Positions 18,062-28,476 of a stretch of DNA of 64,000 nucleotides are shown here, piece after piece (positions within the stretch are counted from its first letter, which is position 1; each line of letters opens with the position of its first letter). The stretch is taken from NCBI RefSeq assembly GCF_001187905.1, contig NZ_LGIS01000012.1:1-64000 (forward strand), in the 5' to 3' direction. The DNA is from Pantoea sp. RIT-PI-b. GTDB lineage: Bacteria > Pseudomonadota > Gammaproteobacteria > Enterobacterales > Enterobacteriaceae. The notes under the pieces are model-generated. The model saw nothing but the letters and a program-made list of their open reading frames with translations, did no database searches and was not told the origin of the DNA. The translations under genes were made by a program, and so were the position numbers.

Positions 18062-18077
18062 AGCAAGAGCTGTTCCA
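18062..18077 (-). promoter_or_regulatory. Possible sigma-54 promoter for hpxWXYZ
   Basis: On the minus strand the bases read TGGAACAGCTCTTGCT. GG and GC are separated by ten bases and the -12 element TTGCT is intact; the -24 element has A instead of C and A instead of G. Transcription would begin about 130 bases before hpxW and cross the 64-bp palindrome. Confidence 0.4.
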
Positions 18078-18147
18078 GTTTTGGTCGGACATCAATCTGG
18101 ATCGATTTATGCTAGCTTGTGGTGAAACGAAAGTTACAGGACCGATG

Positions 18148-18987
18148 ATGAAACAACTTGATGAACGCCTTCGTAGTCACTATCCGCAATTGTCGCCGCA
18201 GGAGCAGCGCATTGCCGACTTCGTGTTTGACCATTTTGATGATCTGATCAGCTACAACAGCGCCGAACTGGCGCGGCTGAGCGGGGTGTCAAAGGCCACG
18301 GTGAGCCGTTTGTTCAAGCGTCTCGGTTACGAGAAATACAAGGACATGCGCGATGAGCTGCGCATCCTGCGCCAGAGCGGTATGCCGCTCACCGACAACC
18401 GCGATGCGGTGCAGGGCAACACCTTGCTGTCGCGCCACTATAAACAAGAGATGGCCAACCTGACTCAGTGGGTCAACAGCATCGATCCGCAGCAGTTCGG
18501 TGAAGTGATTGCGGCGCTGGGCGTGGCTAAACGAGTGTTTATCATCGGCATGCGTAACGCGTATCCGGTGGCGCTGCACCTGCGTCAGCAGCTGATGCAG
18601 GCGCGTCCGCAGGTGCATGTCCTGCCGCAGCCGGGCCAGACGCTGGGCGAAGAGCTGGTGGATATAACGCCGGAGGATATCGTAGTGGTGATGGCGTTTC
18701 GTCGCCGTCCACGCATCATTCGTCCGCTGATGCAGCAGCTACAGCAGAGCCACATTCCGGTGCTGGCGCTGTGTGAGCCGCAGGCGCAGGGCATCATTAC
18801 GCTGGCGAGCTGGCAGCTGTGCGCACCGCTCGACAGCGTTTCCGCCTTTGACAGTTACGCCTCCGCCATGAGCCTGATTAATCTGCTGGCCAACGCCTTG
18901 CTACATGAAATGTTGTCGCAGGGGCGTCAGCGCATCCACCAAATCGCCGATCTTTATCAGCATCTCGACGAGCTGGAACACCGTTAA
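18148..18987 (+). CDS. hpxU: RpiR-family transcriptional regulator HpxU
   Basis: A 279-residue regulator: an N-terminal RpiR helix-turn-helix (residues about 1-77, with LSPQEQRIADFVFDHF and the recognition helix SGVSKATVSRLFKRLGY) followed by a SIS domain (about 120-255, starting RVFIIGMRNAYPVALHLRQQ). SIS domains usually bind phosphosugars, but here the context points to a purine-derived effector. Of two adjacent ATGs the second (18148) is chosen: it stands six bases after AGGA, the first only three. The frame is open back to 18004, through the palindrome, with no family similarity. It heads the hpxFGHIJKQT region. Confidence 0.82.
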   Translation: MKQLDERLRSHYPQLSPQEQRIADFVFDHFDDLISYNSAELARLSGVSKATVSRLFKRLGYEKYKDMRDELRILRQSGMPLTDNRDAVQGNTLLSRHYKQEMANLTQWVNSIDPQQFGEVIAALGVAKRVFIIGMRNAYPVALHLRQQLMQARPQVHVLPQPGQTLGEELVDITPEDIVVVMAFRRRPRIIRPLMQQLQQSHIPVLALCEPQAQGIITLASWQLCAPLDSVSAFDSYASAMSLINLLANALLHEMLSQGRQRIHQIADLYQHLDELEHR

Positions 18988-18989
18988 CG

Positions 18990-19006
18990 GGCGCCATTAT
19001 GGTGCA
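18990..19006 (+). promoter_or_regulatory. NtrC-like enhancer site
   Basis: GGCGCCATTATGGTGCA closely follows the NtrC dyad (TGCAC-type half site, N5, GGTGCA). A further GCACT half site follows at 19009-19013. It lies about 120 bases upstream of the sigma-54 promoter of hpxF, the usual enhancer distance. Confidence 0.6.
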
Positions 19007-19112
19007 TTGCACTGTTTTAGATCGTTAACTTCCACGGGCGCTATGCCCGTTTTTTTCGCCTTGTATTCAGTAAAACCTCAATTTTTCCGCTTTCTTTCCC
19101 TGACGCTGCGGT

Positions 19113-19128
19113 TGGCACATTAGTTGCA
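19113..19128 (+). promoter_or_regulatory. Sigma-54 promoter of the hpxFGHIJKQT operon
   Basis: TGGCACATTAGTTGCA matches the consensus TGGCACG-N4-TTGCA at every position but one. Transcription would start near 19139, 41 bases before hpxF. With the NtrC-like site upstream this indicates induction under nitrogen limitation. Confidence 0.85.
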
Positions 19129-19179
19129 GAATGATTCATCAAGAATCTTTTGTTTCACATAAACTCACCGGGGTGCATA

Positions 19180-19965
19180 ATGAAAAAAGTATTATTGGCG
19201 GTAGCGGGCGCGGCTTTGCTGATGGCGCAGGTCGGTAGCGCGATGGCCGATCAGTTGCAGGATATCCAGAAGCGCGGTGTGATTCGCGTAGCGGTACCGC
19301 AGGATTTCCCGCCGTTCGGCTCGGTGGGCACCGATTTGCAGCCGCAGGGCTACGATATCGATATGGCGAAGTACCTCGCCAAACAGATGAAACTGAAGTT
19401 GCAGCTGGTGCCGGTTTCCAGTGCCAACCGCGTACCGTATCTGCAAACCGATAAAGTCGATCTGGTGATCTCCAGCATGGGCAAAAACGCCGAGCGCGAA
19501 AAAGTGATCGATTTCACCCGCGCCTACGCGCCGTTCTTCCTTGGCGTGTTTGGTCCGAAAGGCGACACGCTGAAAGATGCGGCGGCGCTGAGCGGCAAAT
19601 CCATCGGCGTAACGCGCGGTGCGGTAGAAGACATGGTATTGAGCGATATCGCGCCGAAAGAGGCGCAGGTGAAACGTTATGAAGATAACAACACCACGCT
19701 GTCAGCTTATCTCTCTGGCCAAGTGCAGTATGTCGCCACCGGTAACCTGGTGGTAGCCGCGATTGCGCGCCAGAACGCCGATAAAGCGCCGGTTGCTCAG
19801 TTCATGTTGAAAGATTCGCCGTGCTACATCGGCCTGAAAAAAGATGAGCCGGCGCTGAAAGAGAAAGTGAATGCGCTGATTGAGCAGGGCATCAAAGACG
19901 GCACGCTGAACAAGCTGTCGGAAGAGTGGCTGAAAGCGCCGCTGCCAGCCAACCTCGGCGCATAA
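19180..19965 (+). CDS. hpxF: Amino-acid-type ABC transporter substrate-binding protein HpxF
   Basis: A 261-residue periplasmic binding protein of the polar amino acid (SBP_bac_3) family. A signal peptide ends near AMA-DQ at residue 24. The mature part has GVIRVAVPQDFPPFGSVG, the ligand-contact block GYDIDMAKYLAK and the two-lobe signature SGKSIGVTRGAVEDM. The start is the ATG at 19180, which gives the signal peptide MKKVLLAVAGAALL; earlier in-frame codons add nothing. It is the first gene of the importer and is under the sigma-54 promoter. The substrate is unknown; allantoate, ureidoglycine or oxalurate would fit the operon. The hpxF-I naming follows the Klebsiella gene order as I recall it. 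Confidence 0.8.
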   Translation: MKKVLLAVAGAALLMAQVGSAMADQLQDIQKRGVIRVAVPQDFPPFGSVGTDLQPQGYDIDMAKYLAKQMKLKLQLVPVSSANRVPYLQTDKVDLVISSMGKNAEREKVIDFTRAYAPFFLGVFGPKGDTLKDAAALSGKSIGVTRGAVEDMVLSDIAPKEAQVKRYEDNNTTLSAYLSGQVQYVATGNLVVAAIARQNADKAPVAQFMLKDSPCYIGLKKDEPALKEKVNALIEQGIKDGTLNKLSEEWLKAPLPANLGA

Positions 19966-19968
19966 AAC

Positions 19969-20634
19969 ATGGGGCAACTTAACTTTGCCGATCTCTGGCC
20001 ACATTGGCCAGAGCTGCTGGCCGGGCTGTGGGTCACCGTTCAAATCACCGTGCTCGCCACCGTGGGCGGCGTTAGCCTCGGCATTCTCGGCGCGGCGTTG
20101 CGCAGCGGTAAACCGAGCTGGGCGAGCCGCCTCTGGGGCGTGTACGTTGAACTGATTCGTAATACGCCGTTTGTGGTGCAGCTGTTTTTTATCGTCTTTG
20201 GTTTGCCCAATCTTGGTCTGAAACTGACGGCGGGCGAAGCCGCACTGCTGGCGATGTTGATTAACCTCGGTGCCTACAGCACCGAAATTATTCGCGCCGG
20301 GATTCAGGTGACGCCGCGCGGGCAATGGGAAGCGGGGCGCGTGCTGGGCTTAACCCGTACGCAAACCTTTATCCGCGTGGTATTGCCGCCGTCGCTGCAG
20401 CGCATTTATCCGGCGCTGGTGAGCCAGTGCATCATTGTTATGCTCGGATCATCGGTGGTATCGCAGGTGTCGTATGAAGAGTTGACCTTCGCCGCCAACC
20501 TGATTCAGTCGCGCACCTTTTTGAGTTTTGAAGTCTATTTCGTGACCACGCTGATCTATCTGGCGTTGTCGATTGCCATGCGCCAACTGCTGCTGGCGCT
20601 GGGACGTAAATGGTTAGGAGCGCAGCCGGCATGA
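19969..20634 (+). CDS. hpxG: Amino-acid-type ABC transporter permease HpxG
   Basis: A 221-residue inner-membrane permease of the HisMQ family with about five transmembrane helices. The N-terminal ELLAGLWVTVQITVLATVGG and VELIRNTPFVVQLFF are standard family blocks. The cytoplasmic EAA loop that docks on the ATPase is seen as GIQVTPRGQWEAGRVLGLTR (near residue 110-130). It starts three bases after the hpxF stop and overlaps hpxH as ATGA. It should pair with HpxH as a heterodimer. Confidence 0.83.
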   Translation: MGQLNFADLWPHWPELLAGLWVTVQITVLATVGGVSLGILGAALRSGKPSWASRLWGVYVELIRNTPFVVQLFFIVFGLPNLGLKLTAGEAALLAMLINLGAYSTEIIRAGIQVTPRGQWEAGRVLGLTRTQTFIRVVLPPSLQRIYPALVSQCIIVMLGSSVVSQVSYEELTFAANLIQSRTFLSFEVYFVTTLIYLALSIAMRQLLLALGRKWLGAQPA

Positions 20635-21287
20635 CGACTTTTACCGACTGGGACATCCTGCGTAACCTGCTGCTGGCGGCGCGCTGGACAATTTTACTCT
20701 CGCTGGTGGCGTTTTTCGGCGGCACGCTGGTGACCTTGCCGCTGCTGTTTATGCGTTTGCTGAAACGCAAATGGCCAATGCGCCTGGTGCGCGCTTACAC
20801 CGAGCTGTTTCAGGGCACGCCGCTGCTGATGCAGCTGTTCCTCGCCTTCTTCGGCGTGGGCCTGTTCGGCATCGACGTGGCACCCTGGACCGCCGCCTCG
20901 CTGGCATTAACGCTCTACACCAGCGCGTTTCTGGTGGATATCTGGTACGGCAGCATTCGCGCCTTGCCAAAAGGGCAATGGGAAGCGTCGCGCTGCCTCG
21001 GCCTGACCTTTGGTCAAACGCTGTTTCGCGTGGTGGCGCCGCAGGCGATTCGTATCGCCATCGCGCCCACGGTCGGTTTTGCCGTACAGGTGATTAAAGG
21101 CACCGCACTGGCGTCGATTATCGGTTTTGTCGAACTGACCAAAGCCGGCACCATTCTGAATAATGTGACGTATGAGCCCTTCAAGGTGTTTGGCCTGGTG
21201 GCGCTCGGTTACTTCCTGATGTGTTATCCGCTGTCGCGTTACAGCCAGTACCTGGAGAAAAAATTCAATGCCGCTCATCACCATTAA
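20631..21287 (+). CDS. hpxH: Amino-acid-type ABC transporter permease HpxH
   Basis: A 218-residue second permease of the HisMQ family. It has the RAYTELFQGTPLLMQLFL block (residues 54-71) and the EAA loop SIRALPKGQWEASRCLGLTF near residue 105. The start ATG at 20631 overlaps the hpxG stop, with AGGAG ten bases upstream; an earlier start inside hpxG adds only seven residues. It overlaps hpxI by 20 bases. Confidence 0.83.
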   Translation: MTTFTDWDILRNLLLAARWTILLSLVAFFGGTLVTLPLLFMRLLKRKWPMRLVRAYTELFQGTPLLMQLFLAFFGVGLFGIDVAPWTAASLALTLYTSAFLVDIWYGSIRALPKGQWEASRCLGLTFGQTLFRVVAPQAIRIAIAPTVGFAVQVIKGTALASIIGFVELTKAGTILNNVTYEPFKVFGLVALGYFLMCYPLSRYSQYLEKKFNAAHHH

Positions 21288-21999
21288 TCAGGTACAGAAG
21301 TACTACGGCGACAACCATGTGCTGAAAGGGGTCGATCTCGACGTCGATCACGGCGAAGTGATCTCGATCATCGGTCGCAGCGGATCGGGCAAAAGTACCC
21401 TGCTGCGCTGCATGAACGGGCTGGAAGGCTATCAGGAAGGCAGCATCAAACTCGGCGGCATGACCATTACCGATCGCGAATCACAGGCGCGGGAAATCAG
21501 CCGTTCGGTTGGCATGGTGTTCCAGAACTTCAACCTGTTCCCGCACATGACGGCGCTGGAAAACGTGATGCTGGCACCGCGCCGCGTGCTGAAGAAAAGC
21601 GAAGCCGAATGCCGTGAACTGGCGACGCAGATGCTGGAGAAAGTTGGCCTCGGTGAGCGCATCAACTATTACCCAGCCAATCTGTCTGGCGGCCAGCAGC
21701 AGCGCGTGGCGATTGCCCGTGCGCTGGCGATGCAGCCTAAAGTTTTACTCTGTGATGAGATCACCTCAGCGCTCGATCCCGAGCTGGTAGGCGAAGTGCT
21801 GAAAGTGCTGGAGCAGCTGGCTGCCGAAGGCATGACGCTGATTCTCGTCACCCATGAAATGAACTTCGCCCGCGACGTGGGCGATCGCGTGGTCTTTATG
21901 CATCAGGGGCGCGTCTGGGAGCAGGGCGACAGTAAAACGCTGTTCGCCAATCCGCAAACCGCGGAGCTGAAGCAGTTTATCTCGACCGTGCGCCTCTAA
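21268..21999 (+). CDS. hpxI: Amino-acid-type ABC transporter ATP-binding protein HpxI
   Basis: A 243-residue ATPase of the GlnQ/HisP family that powers the HpxGH permease. Walker A is GRSGSGKST (near residue 36-44), the Q-loop is VFQNFNLFPH, the signature is LSGGQQQRVAIARAL and Walker B is VLLCDEITSALD followed by the switch His in LVTHEM. It overlaps the end of hpxH by 20 bases, so the two are probably translationally coupled. Confidence 0.88.
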   Translation: MPLITINQVQKYYGDNHVLKGVDLDVDHGEVISIIGRSGSGKSTLLRCMNGLEGYQEGSIKLGGMTITDRESQAREISRSVGMVFQNFNLFPHMTALENVMLAPRRVLKKSEAECRELATQMLEKVGLGERINYYPANLSGGQQQRVAIARALAMQPKVLLCDEITSALDPELVGEVLKVLEQLAAEGMTLILVTHEMNFARDVGDRVVFMHQGRVWEQGDSKTLFANPQTAELKQFISTVRL

Positions 22000-22020
22000 G
22001 CTTTCAACAAGGAATACACC

Positions 22021-23256
22021 ATGGATATCAGCCAATTTTCGCAAATCAATCCGCCACAGCGTCTGCTGATGGGGCCGGGCCCGATTAACGCCGATCCGCG
22101 CGTGCTGCGCGCCATGTCGAGCCAGCTGATTGGTCAGTACGATCCGGCGATGACGCACTACATGAATGAAGTGATGGCGCTGTACCGTGGCGTATTTCGC
22201 ACTGAAAACCGCTGGACGATGCTGATCGACGGCACCTCACGCGCCGGGATCGAAGCGATCCTGCTGTCGGCGATCCGTCCAGGCGACAAAGTGCTGGTGC
22301 CAGTGTTCGGCCGTTTTGGTCATCTGCTGTGTGAAATTGCCCGTCGCTGCCGCGCGGAAGTGCACACCATTGAGGTGCCGTGGGGCGAAGTATTCACGCC
22401 GGATCAGATCGAAGATGCGATCAAAAAGGTACAGCCGCGCCTGCTGCTGACGGTGCAGGGCGATACCTCCACCACCATGCTGCAGCCGCTGGAAGCGCTA
22501 GGCGCAATTTGCCAGAAATATGGCGTGCTGTTTTACACCGATGCCACCGCGTCACTCGGCGGTAACGCGCTGGAGACCGATGCGTGGGGCCTCGATGCGG
22601 TCTCCGCCGGGATGCAGAAATGCCTTGGTGGACCGTCCGGCACCTCGCCGATCACCCTCAGTCCGCAGATGGAAGCGGTGATACGCAAGCGTAAGTGCGT
22701 GGAAGAGGGCATTCGCACCGCCGATCATCAGGATGGCGACGACGAGATGATCTACTCCAACTATTTCGATCTCGGCATGATCATGGATTACTGGGGCCCG
22801 GAGCGTCTTAATCACCACACAGAAGCCACCACCGCACTGTTTGGCGCGCGTGAATGTGCGCGTCTGATGCTGGAAGAGGGGCTGGATAACGGCATCGCGC
22901 GCCACCAGCTGCACGGCGATGCGCTGCTGAAAGGCATTCAGGGCATGGGCCTCGAAACCTTCGGCGACCTCAAACACAAAATGAATAACGTGCTCGGCGT
23001 GGTGATCCCGCAGGGCGTGAATGGCGATCAGGTACGCAAGCTGGTGCTGGAGGATTTCGGCATCGAAATCGGCACCTCCTTTGGTCCGCTGCACGGCAAA
23101 GTGTGGCGCATCGGCACCATGGGCTACAACGCGCGCAAAGATTGCGTGATGCAAACCCTGAGTGCGCTGGAAGCGGTGCTGAATCACGTGGGTTACCGCA
23201 CCACGCAAGGTGCCGCGATGCAGGCGGCGTGGGATCTCTACGGGAGCCGCGCATGA
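22021..23256 (+). CDS. hpxJ: Ureidoglycine aminotransferase (class V)
   Basis: A 411-residue PLP-dependent class V aminotransferase like alanine-glyoxylate aminotransferase. Klebsiella HpxJ (UGXT) transfers the amino group of ureidoglycine to an oxo acid, giving oxalurate. The Schiff-base lysine is Lys200 in SAGMQKCLGGPSG. The cofactor Asp is in FYTDATASLGG (Asp174), and GTSRAGIEA (71-79) is the phosphate loop. The product oxalurate feeds hpxWXYZ encoded on the other strand, which ties the two operons together. The ATG follows AAGGAATACACC. It overlaps hpxK by four bases. Confidence 0.87.
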   Translation: MDISQFSQINPPQRLLMGPGPINADPRVLRAMSSQLIGQYDPAMTHYMNEVMALYRGVFRTENRWTMLIDGTSRAGIEAILLSAIRPGDKVLVPVFGRFGHLLCEIARRCRAEVHTIEVPWGEVFTPDQIEDAIKKVQPRLLLTVQGDTSTTMLQPLEALGAICQKYGVLFYTDATASLGGNALETDAWGLDAVSAGMQKCLGGPSGTSPITLSPQMEAVIRKRKCVEEGIRTADHQDGDDEMIYSNYFDLGMIMDYWGPERLNHHTEATTALFGARECARLMLEEGLDNGIARHQLHGDALLKGIQGMGLETFGDLKHKMNNVLGVVIPQGVNGDQVRKLVLEDFGIEIGTSFGPLHGKVWRIGTMGYNARKDCVMQTLSALEAVLNHVGYRTTQGAAMQAAWDLYGSRA

Positions 23257-24512
23257 CACAAAGCCTGATGAGCGCCAGCGAGGCACAATCGGCCGCCGCG
23301 CGCGTCATGGTGCGCTGTGACACGTTAGCGGCGATCAGTGAGAGCGAAGAGGGGCTGACGCGCGTTTATCTGTCGCCGGAACAGCTGCGCGCTAACGCAC
23401 GCGTTGCTGAGTGGATGCAGGCTGCGGGCATGACGACGTGGCAGGATGCGGTGGGCAACATCTGTGGCCGCTATGAAGCGACGCAGCCGGGCGCGCAGGC
23501 GCTGCTGCTCGGTTCTCACCTTGATACGGTACGCAATGCCGGTCGCTATGACGGCATGCTCGGGGTGTTAAGTGCTATCGAAACCGTGCAGTGGCTGCAC
23601 GATCGTCAACAGCGTTTGCCGCTGGCGATTGAGATTGTCGGCTTCGGCGATGAAGAGGGCACGCGTTTCGGCATTACGCTGCTCGGCAGCCGTGGCATAA
23701 CCGGCAGCTGGCCCGAAAGTTGGGTCACGCATCCCGATGGCAATGGCATCACCGTGGCGGAAGCGATGCAGGATGTCGGTTTCGATGCGGCAAAAATCCT
23801 CGACGCGGCGCGCGATGTGAATGACATCGCGGCCTATCTGGAGCTGCATATTGAGCAAGGTCCGTGTCTCGAGCAGGAAGATTTGGCGCTCGGCGTGGTC
23901 ACCGCGATTAACGGCGCGCGTCGTCTGAACTGCAGTTTTATCGGAGAAGCCGGTCACGCCGGCACCGTGCCGATGACGCATCGCAAAGATGCGCTGGCCG
24001 CCGCTGCCGAATGGATGGTGTTTATCGAACACACCACCGCCGAGCACGACCCGCAGCTGGTGGCGACGGTCGGTACGCTGAGCTGTTTACCGGGCGCGGT
24101 GAACGTTATCCCCGGCGAGGTACAGCTGTCGCTTGACGTGCGCGGCCCGCAGGATGAGCCGCTAGAGCGCCTGCTCTCGACGCTGCTGACTCAGGCGCAG
24201 GCGATTGCGCTGCGTCGCGGCTTAACCTTTAGCGCTAACGAGTATTACCACATTGCCGCAACGGCCTGCGATGCACGTCTGCAGCAGGCGTTGAGCCACG
24301 CGGTGGAAACCGTGCAAGGGCGCAGCCTGTCGCTACCGAGCGGCGCGGGCCACGATGCGATTGCCATCGCCGAACGCTGGCCGGTGGGGATGTTGTTTGT
24401 GCGTAATCATCGCGGTATTAGCCATCATCCGGCGGAATCGGTGCAGGCTGAGGATGTGGCGCTCGGCGTGCAGGCTTATCTGCAAGCGGTGTGCGACATC
24501 GCGCGTGCATAA
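23253..24512 (+). CDS. hpxK: Allantoate amidohydrolase (M20 family)
   Basis: A 419-residue dinuclear metal amidohydrolase of the M20/AllC group. It converts allantoate to ureidoglycine, ammonia and CO2, the substrate of HpxJ. Metal ligands are readable in LLLGSHLDTVRNAGRYDG (His and Asp) and GFGDEEGTRFG (the Glu pair), with HIEQGPCLE and GAGHDAIAIAE further on. The ATG at 23253 overlaps the hpxJ stop as ATGA; the frame is open upstream in hpxJ but that part is the shadow of hpxJ. Confidence 0.88.
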   Translation: MTQSLMSASEAQSAAARVMVRCDTLAAISESEEGLTRVYLSPEQLRANARVAEWMQAAGMTTWQDAVGNICGRYEATQPGAQALLLGSHLDTVRNAGRYDGMLGVLSAIETVQWLHDRQQRLPLAIEIVGFGDEEGTRFGITLLGSRGITGSWPESWVTHPDGNGITVAEAMQDVGFDAAKILDAARDVNDIAAYLELHIEQGPCLEQEDLALGVVTAINGARRLNCSFIGEAGHAGTVPMTHRKDALAAAAEWMVFIEHTTAEHDPQLVATVGTLSCLPGAVNVIPGEVQLSLDVRGPQDEPLERLLSTLLTQAQAIALRRGLTFSANEYYHIAATACDARLQQALSHAVETVQGRSLSLPSGAGHDAIAIAERWPVGMLFVRNHRGISHHPAESVQAEDVALGVQAYLQAVCDIARA

Positions 24513-24524
24513 AGGAGCAGCAAT

Positions 24525-25019
24525 ATGGATTTGGTAAGCTTCAATCAGTTGCCACCGGAAGCCGCGCAGGCGGCGATTGCGCACTGCGTGGCGATTCCGG
24601 CCTGGCAGCAGGCGCTGGTGGCTGCGCGACCTTTTGCCAATGTGGCGGCGCTGCAGGAAACCGCCGATCGTCTGGCGCAGTTGTGGCAGGCCGATGCGTT
24701 GACGCAGGCGCTGAGCGCTCATCCACGTATTGGCGATAAGGTGGCGGGCGCGAATAAAGAGGCGGCGCTATCGCGCAGTGAGCAATCGGCGATGCAGCAG
24801 GCCAACGGTGCGCTGCAGCTGGCGATGCTGGCGGGCAATCAAACCTATGAGCAGCGTTTTGGCCGGGTGTTTCTGATTCGCGCCAAAGGGCGCAGCGGCG
24901 AGGAGATGCTGGCTGAACTGCAGCGCCGGTTGAACAATGATGCACAGAGCGAACAGCGTGAAGCGCTGACGCAGCTGCGCGAAATTACCCTGTTACGGCT
25001 GAAGGAAAGCATCACATGA
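24525..25019 (+). CDS. hpxQ: OHCU decarboxylase
   Basis: A 164-residue 2-oxo-4-hydroxy-4-carboxy-5-ureidoimidazoline decarboxylase (UraD). It produces S-allantoin from the product of HpxT. The catalytic His lies in the invariant SAHPRIGDK motif (residues 66-74). The C-terminal REITLLRLKESI helix is also conserved. AAGGAGCAGCAAT gives a strong ribosome site. In Klebsiella hpxQ lies with hpxP and hpxT in another cluster, whereas here it extends the hpxF-K operon. Confidence 0.9.
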   Translation: MDLVSFNQLPPEAAQAAIAHCVAIPAWQQALVAARPFANVAALQETADRLAQLWQADALTQALSAHPRIGDKVAGANKEAALSRSEQSAMQQANGALQLAMLAGNQTYEQRFGRVFLIRAKGRSGEEMLAELQRRLNNDAQSEQREALTQLREITLLRLKESIT

Positions 25020-25351
25020 GCACCATTACTACCCATATTCTCGATACCGCGCTGGGCAAACCGGCGATTGGCGTCGCGGTTTCCCTGGAGCAAAACAGCC
25101 CGGAAGGGTGGCTGCCGCTGGTGGAAGGCGAAACTGACAGCGATGGGCGCATCAAAGATCTGACACCCGAACCGCTCGCACCAGGCCACTATCGTTTGAC
25201 CGCGGAGATTGGCGACTACTTTGCTGCCGAGGGGCGCGATGCGCTGTACGTCAGCGCGCAAATCGATTTCGTGATTGGTACCACGGGCAGCCATTATCAT
25301 CTGCCGTTTCTCATCTCGCCGTGGTCGTGGTCGACCTATCGCGGTAGCTAA
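25016..25351 (+). CDS. hpxT: 5-hydroxyisourate hydrolase (transthyretin-like)
   Basis: A 111-residue enzyme that hydrolyses 5-hydroxyisourate to OHCU, just before HpxQ in the pathway. It carries all family marks: the N-terminal TTHILDTALGKPA with the catalytic His, the Arg in DSDGRI, the GSHYHLPFLISP block and the diagnostic C-terminus YRGS. No signal peptide is present, so it is cytosolic. It overlaps hpxQ by four bases and ends the long operon. Confidence 0.93.
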   Translation: MSTITTHILDTALGKPAIGVAVSLEQNSPEGWLPLVEGETDSDGRIKDLTPEPLAPGHYRLTAEIGDYFAAEGRDALYVSAQIDFVIGTTGSHYHLPFLISPWSWSTYRGS

Positions 25352-25481
25352 TTTGCCGTTTTGCGCGGCACGTCACACGGCTGCGCTTGAAAGCCAGCAA
25401 CTATCAAAACCTTCGGTTCATCCAAATATATTCTTGGCTTAAGTGCGGCTAATCTTAGTCGCATAATAGAAAGCAATGTGA

Positions 25482-27698
<2,217 letters not shown>

Positions 27699-27704
27699 TC
27701 AATC

Positions 27705-27736
27705 AAGCCGCAGCGAAATACGCTGCGGCTTTTGTC
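27705..27736 (+). terminator. Rho-independent terminator of katG
   Basis: An 11-bp stem AAGCCGCAGCG / CGCTGCGGCTT with an AAATA loop, followed by TTGTCTTT. It also ends just before the higA stop codon on the other strand and may serve both. Confidence 0.85.
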
Positions 27737-27737
27737 T

Positions 27738-28154
27738 TTAATCTTCGCGAAACGCCTCGAACGGCAGATTGAAACGTTTAGCCAATGCGGCCTTATGTTT
27801 ATCCGTTAACTTGCGCTCTCCTTTCAGAATACGATTCACATAAGATCGCTGACCAATCTCATTCACAAAAGATGATTGGTTGAGATGATGCTGATCCATT
27901 AACACCCGCAATAATGCAACACCGCCAGCCAATGTATTGATACGTTTATTGAATTCTGAAAACTCGGAGGCGGAATCCTCATATTTCGCAACTTTATCAG
28001 CCAGCATTTCAATCAGCGGATGGGCAGGATGATGTTCAATCAAATACTCCACCAGCTCCAAAGCCTGCTCGTAATCAGCTTCTGATTGACTTCCACCCAG
28101 AAGCGGAACCGCTTTGATCAGATTATTGGAGGCCTGAATGGCTTCGGCGATCAT
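27738..28154 (-). CDS. higA: Antitoxin HigA (helix-turn-helix)
   Basis: A 138-residue antitoxin, the length of E. coli HigA (YgjM), and alike in sequence. The N-terminal helical part (QALELVEYLIEHHPAHPL near residue 30) binds the toxin. The C-terminal XRE-type helix-turn-helix (about 82-130, with NEIGQRSYVNRILKGERKL) binds the operator. It follows the toxin gene, overlapping by ATGA, the inverted order typical of hig loci. It neutralises HigB and represses the operon. Confidence 0.88.
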   Translation of the reverse strand: MIAEAIQASNNLIKAVPLLGGSQSEADYEQALELVEYLIEHHPAHPLIEMLADKVAKYEDSASEFSEFNKRINTLAGGVALLRVLMDQHHLNQSSFVNEIGQRSYVNRILKGERKLTDKHKAALAKRFNLPFEAFRED

Positions 28155-28462
28155 TCTTTATTCTCCCGATAATGCTTAACCACTTTGTCATACTCAGCAT
28201 GGGTCACTATGTGTTTGATAAAAATCCGTTGGGCAATGAAGTCCGCAAAAAACATCACTCTGAGATTATTCCCGCCGACGTTAATCACCCACCATTTGGC
28301 TCGGTATTTCATTCGATCAAGACTTGGAAAAATAGCTTTTAGCGCATCGGGATCGATGAAAACGTTGCCATTTAAGGTTCTGTAAGTGGCATCCAATGCT
28401 GCTGCATCATTTGGAAATCTCCGTGTCGCTTCAGTGAACACTCTCCTTGAGATAACGTGCAT
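28151..28462 (-). CDS. higB: mRNA interferase toxin HigB
   Basis: A 103-residue ribosome-dependent RNase of the RelE superfamily, matching E. coli HigB (YgjN) in length and in AIFPSLDRMKYRAKWWVINV and the VTHAEYDKV motif near the end. The basic residues and the C-terminal His needed for cleavage are present. The start is the second of two adjacent ATGs (28462), five bases after GAGG; the open frame upstream to 28588 carries the operators and is not coding. It is the first gene of the higBA operon. Confidence 0.87.
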   Translation of the reverse strand: MHVISRRVFTEATRRFPNDAAALDATYRTLNGNVFIDPDALKAIFPSLDRMKYRAKWWVINVGGNNLRVMFFADFIAQRIFIKHIVTHAEYDKVVKHYRENKE

Positions 28463-28476
28463 CATTCCCTCGACAT

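Noticed and set aside
18004-18147. Longer HpxU start
   Set aside because: The extension translates the 64-bp palindrome and adds residues unlike RpiR proteins; AGGA is correctly spaced to 18148.
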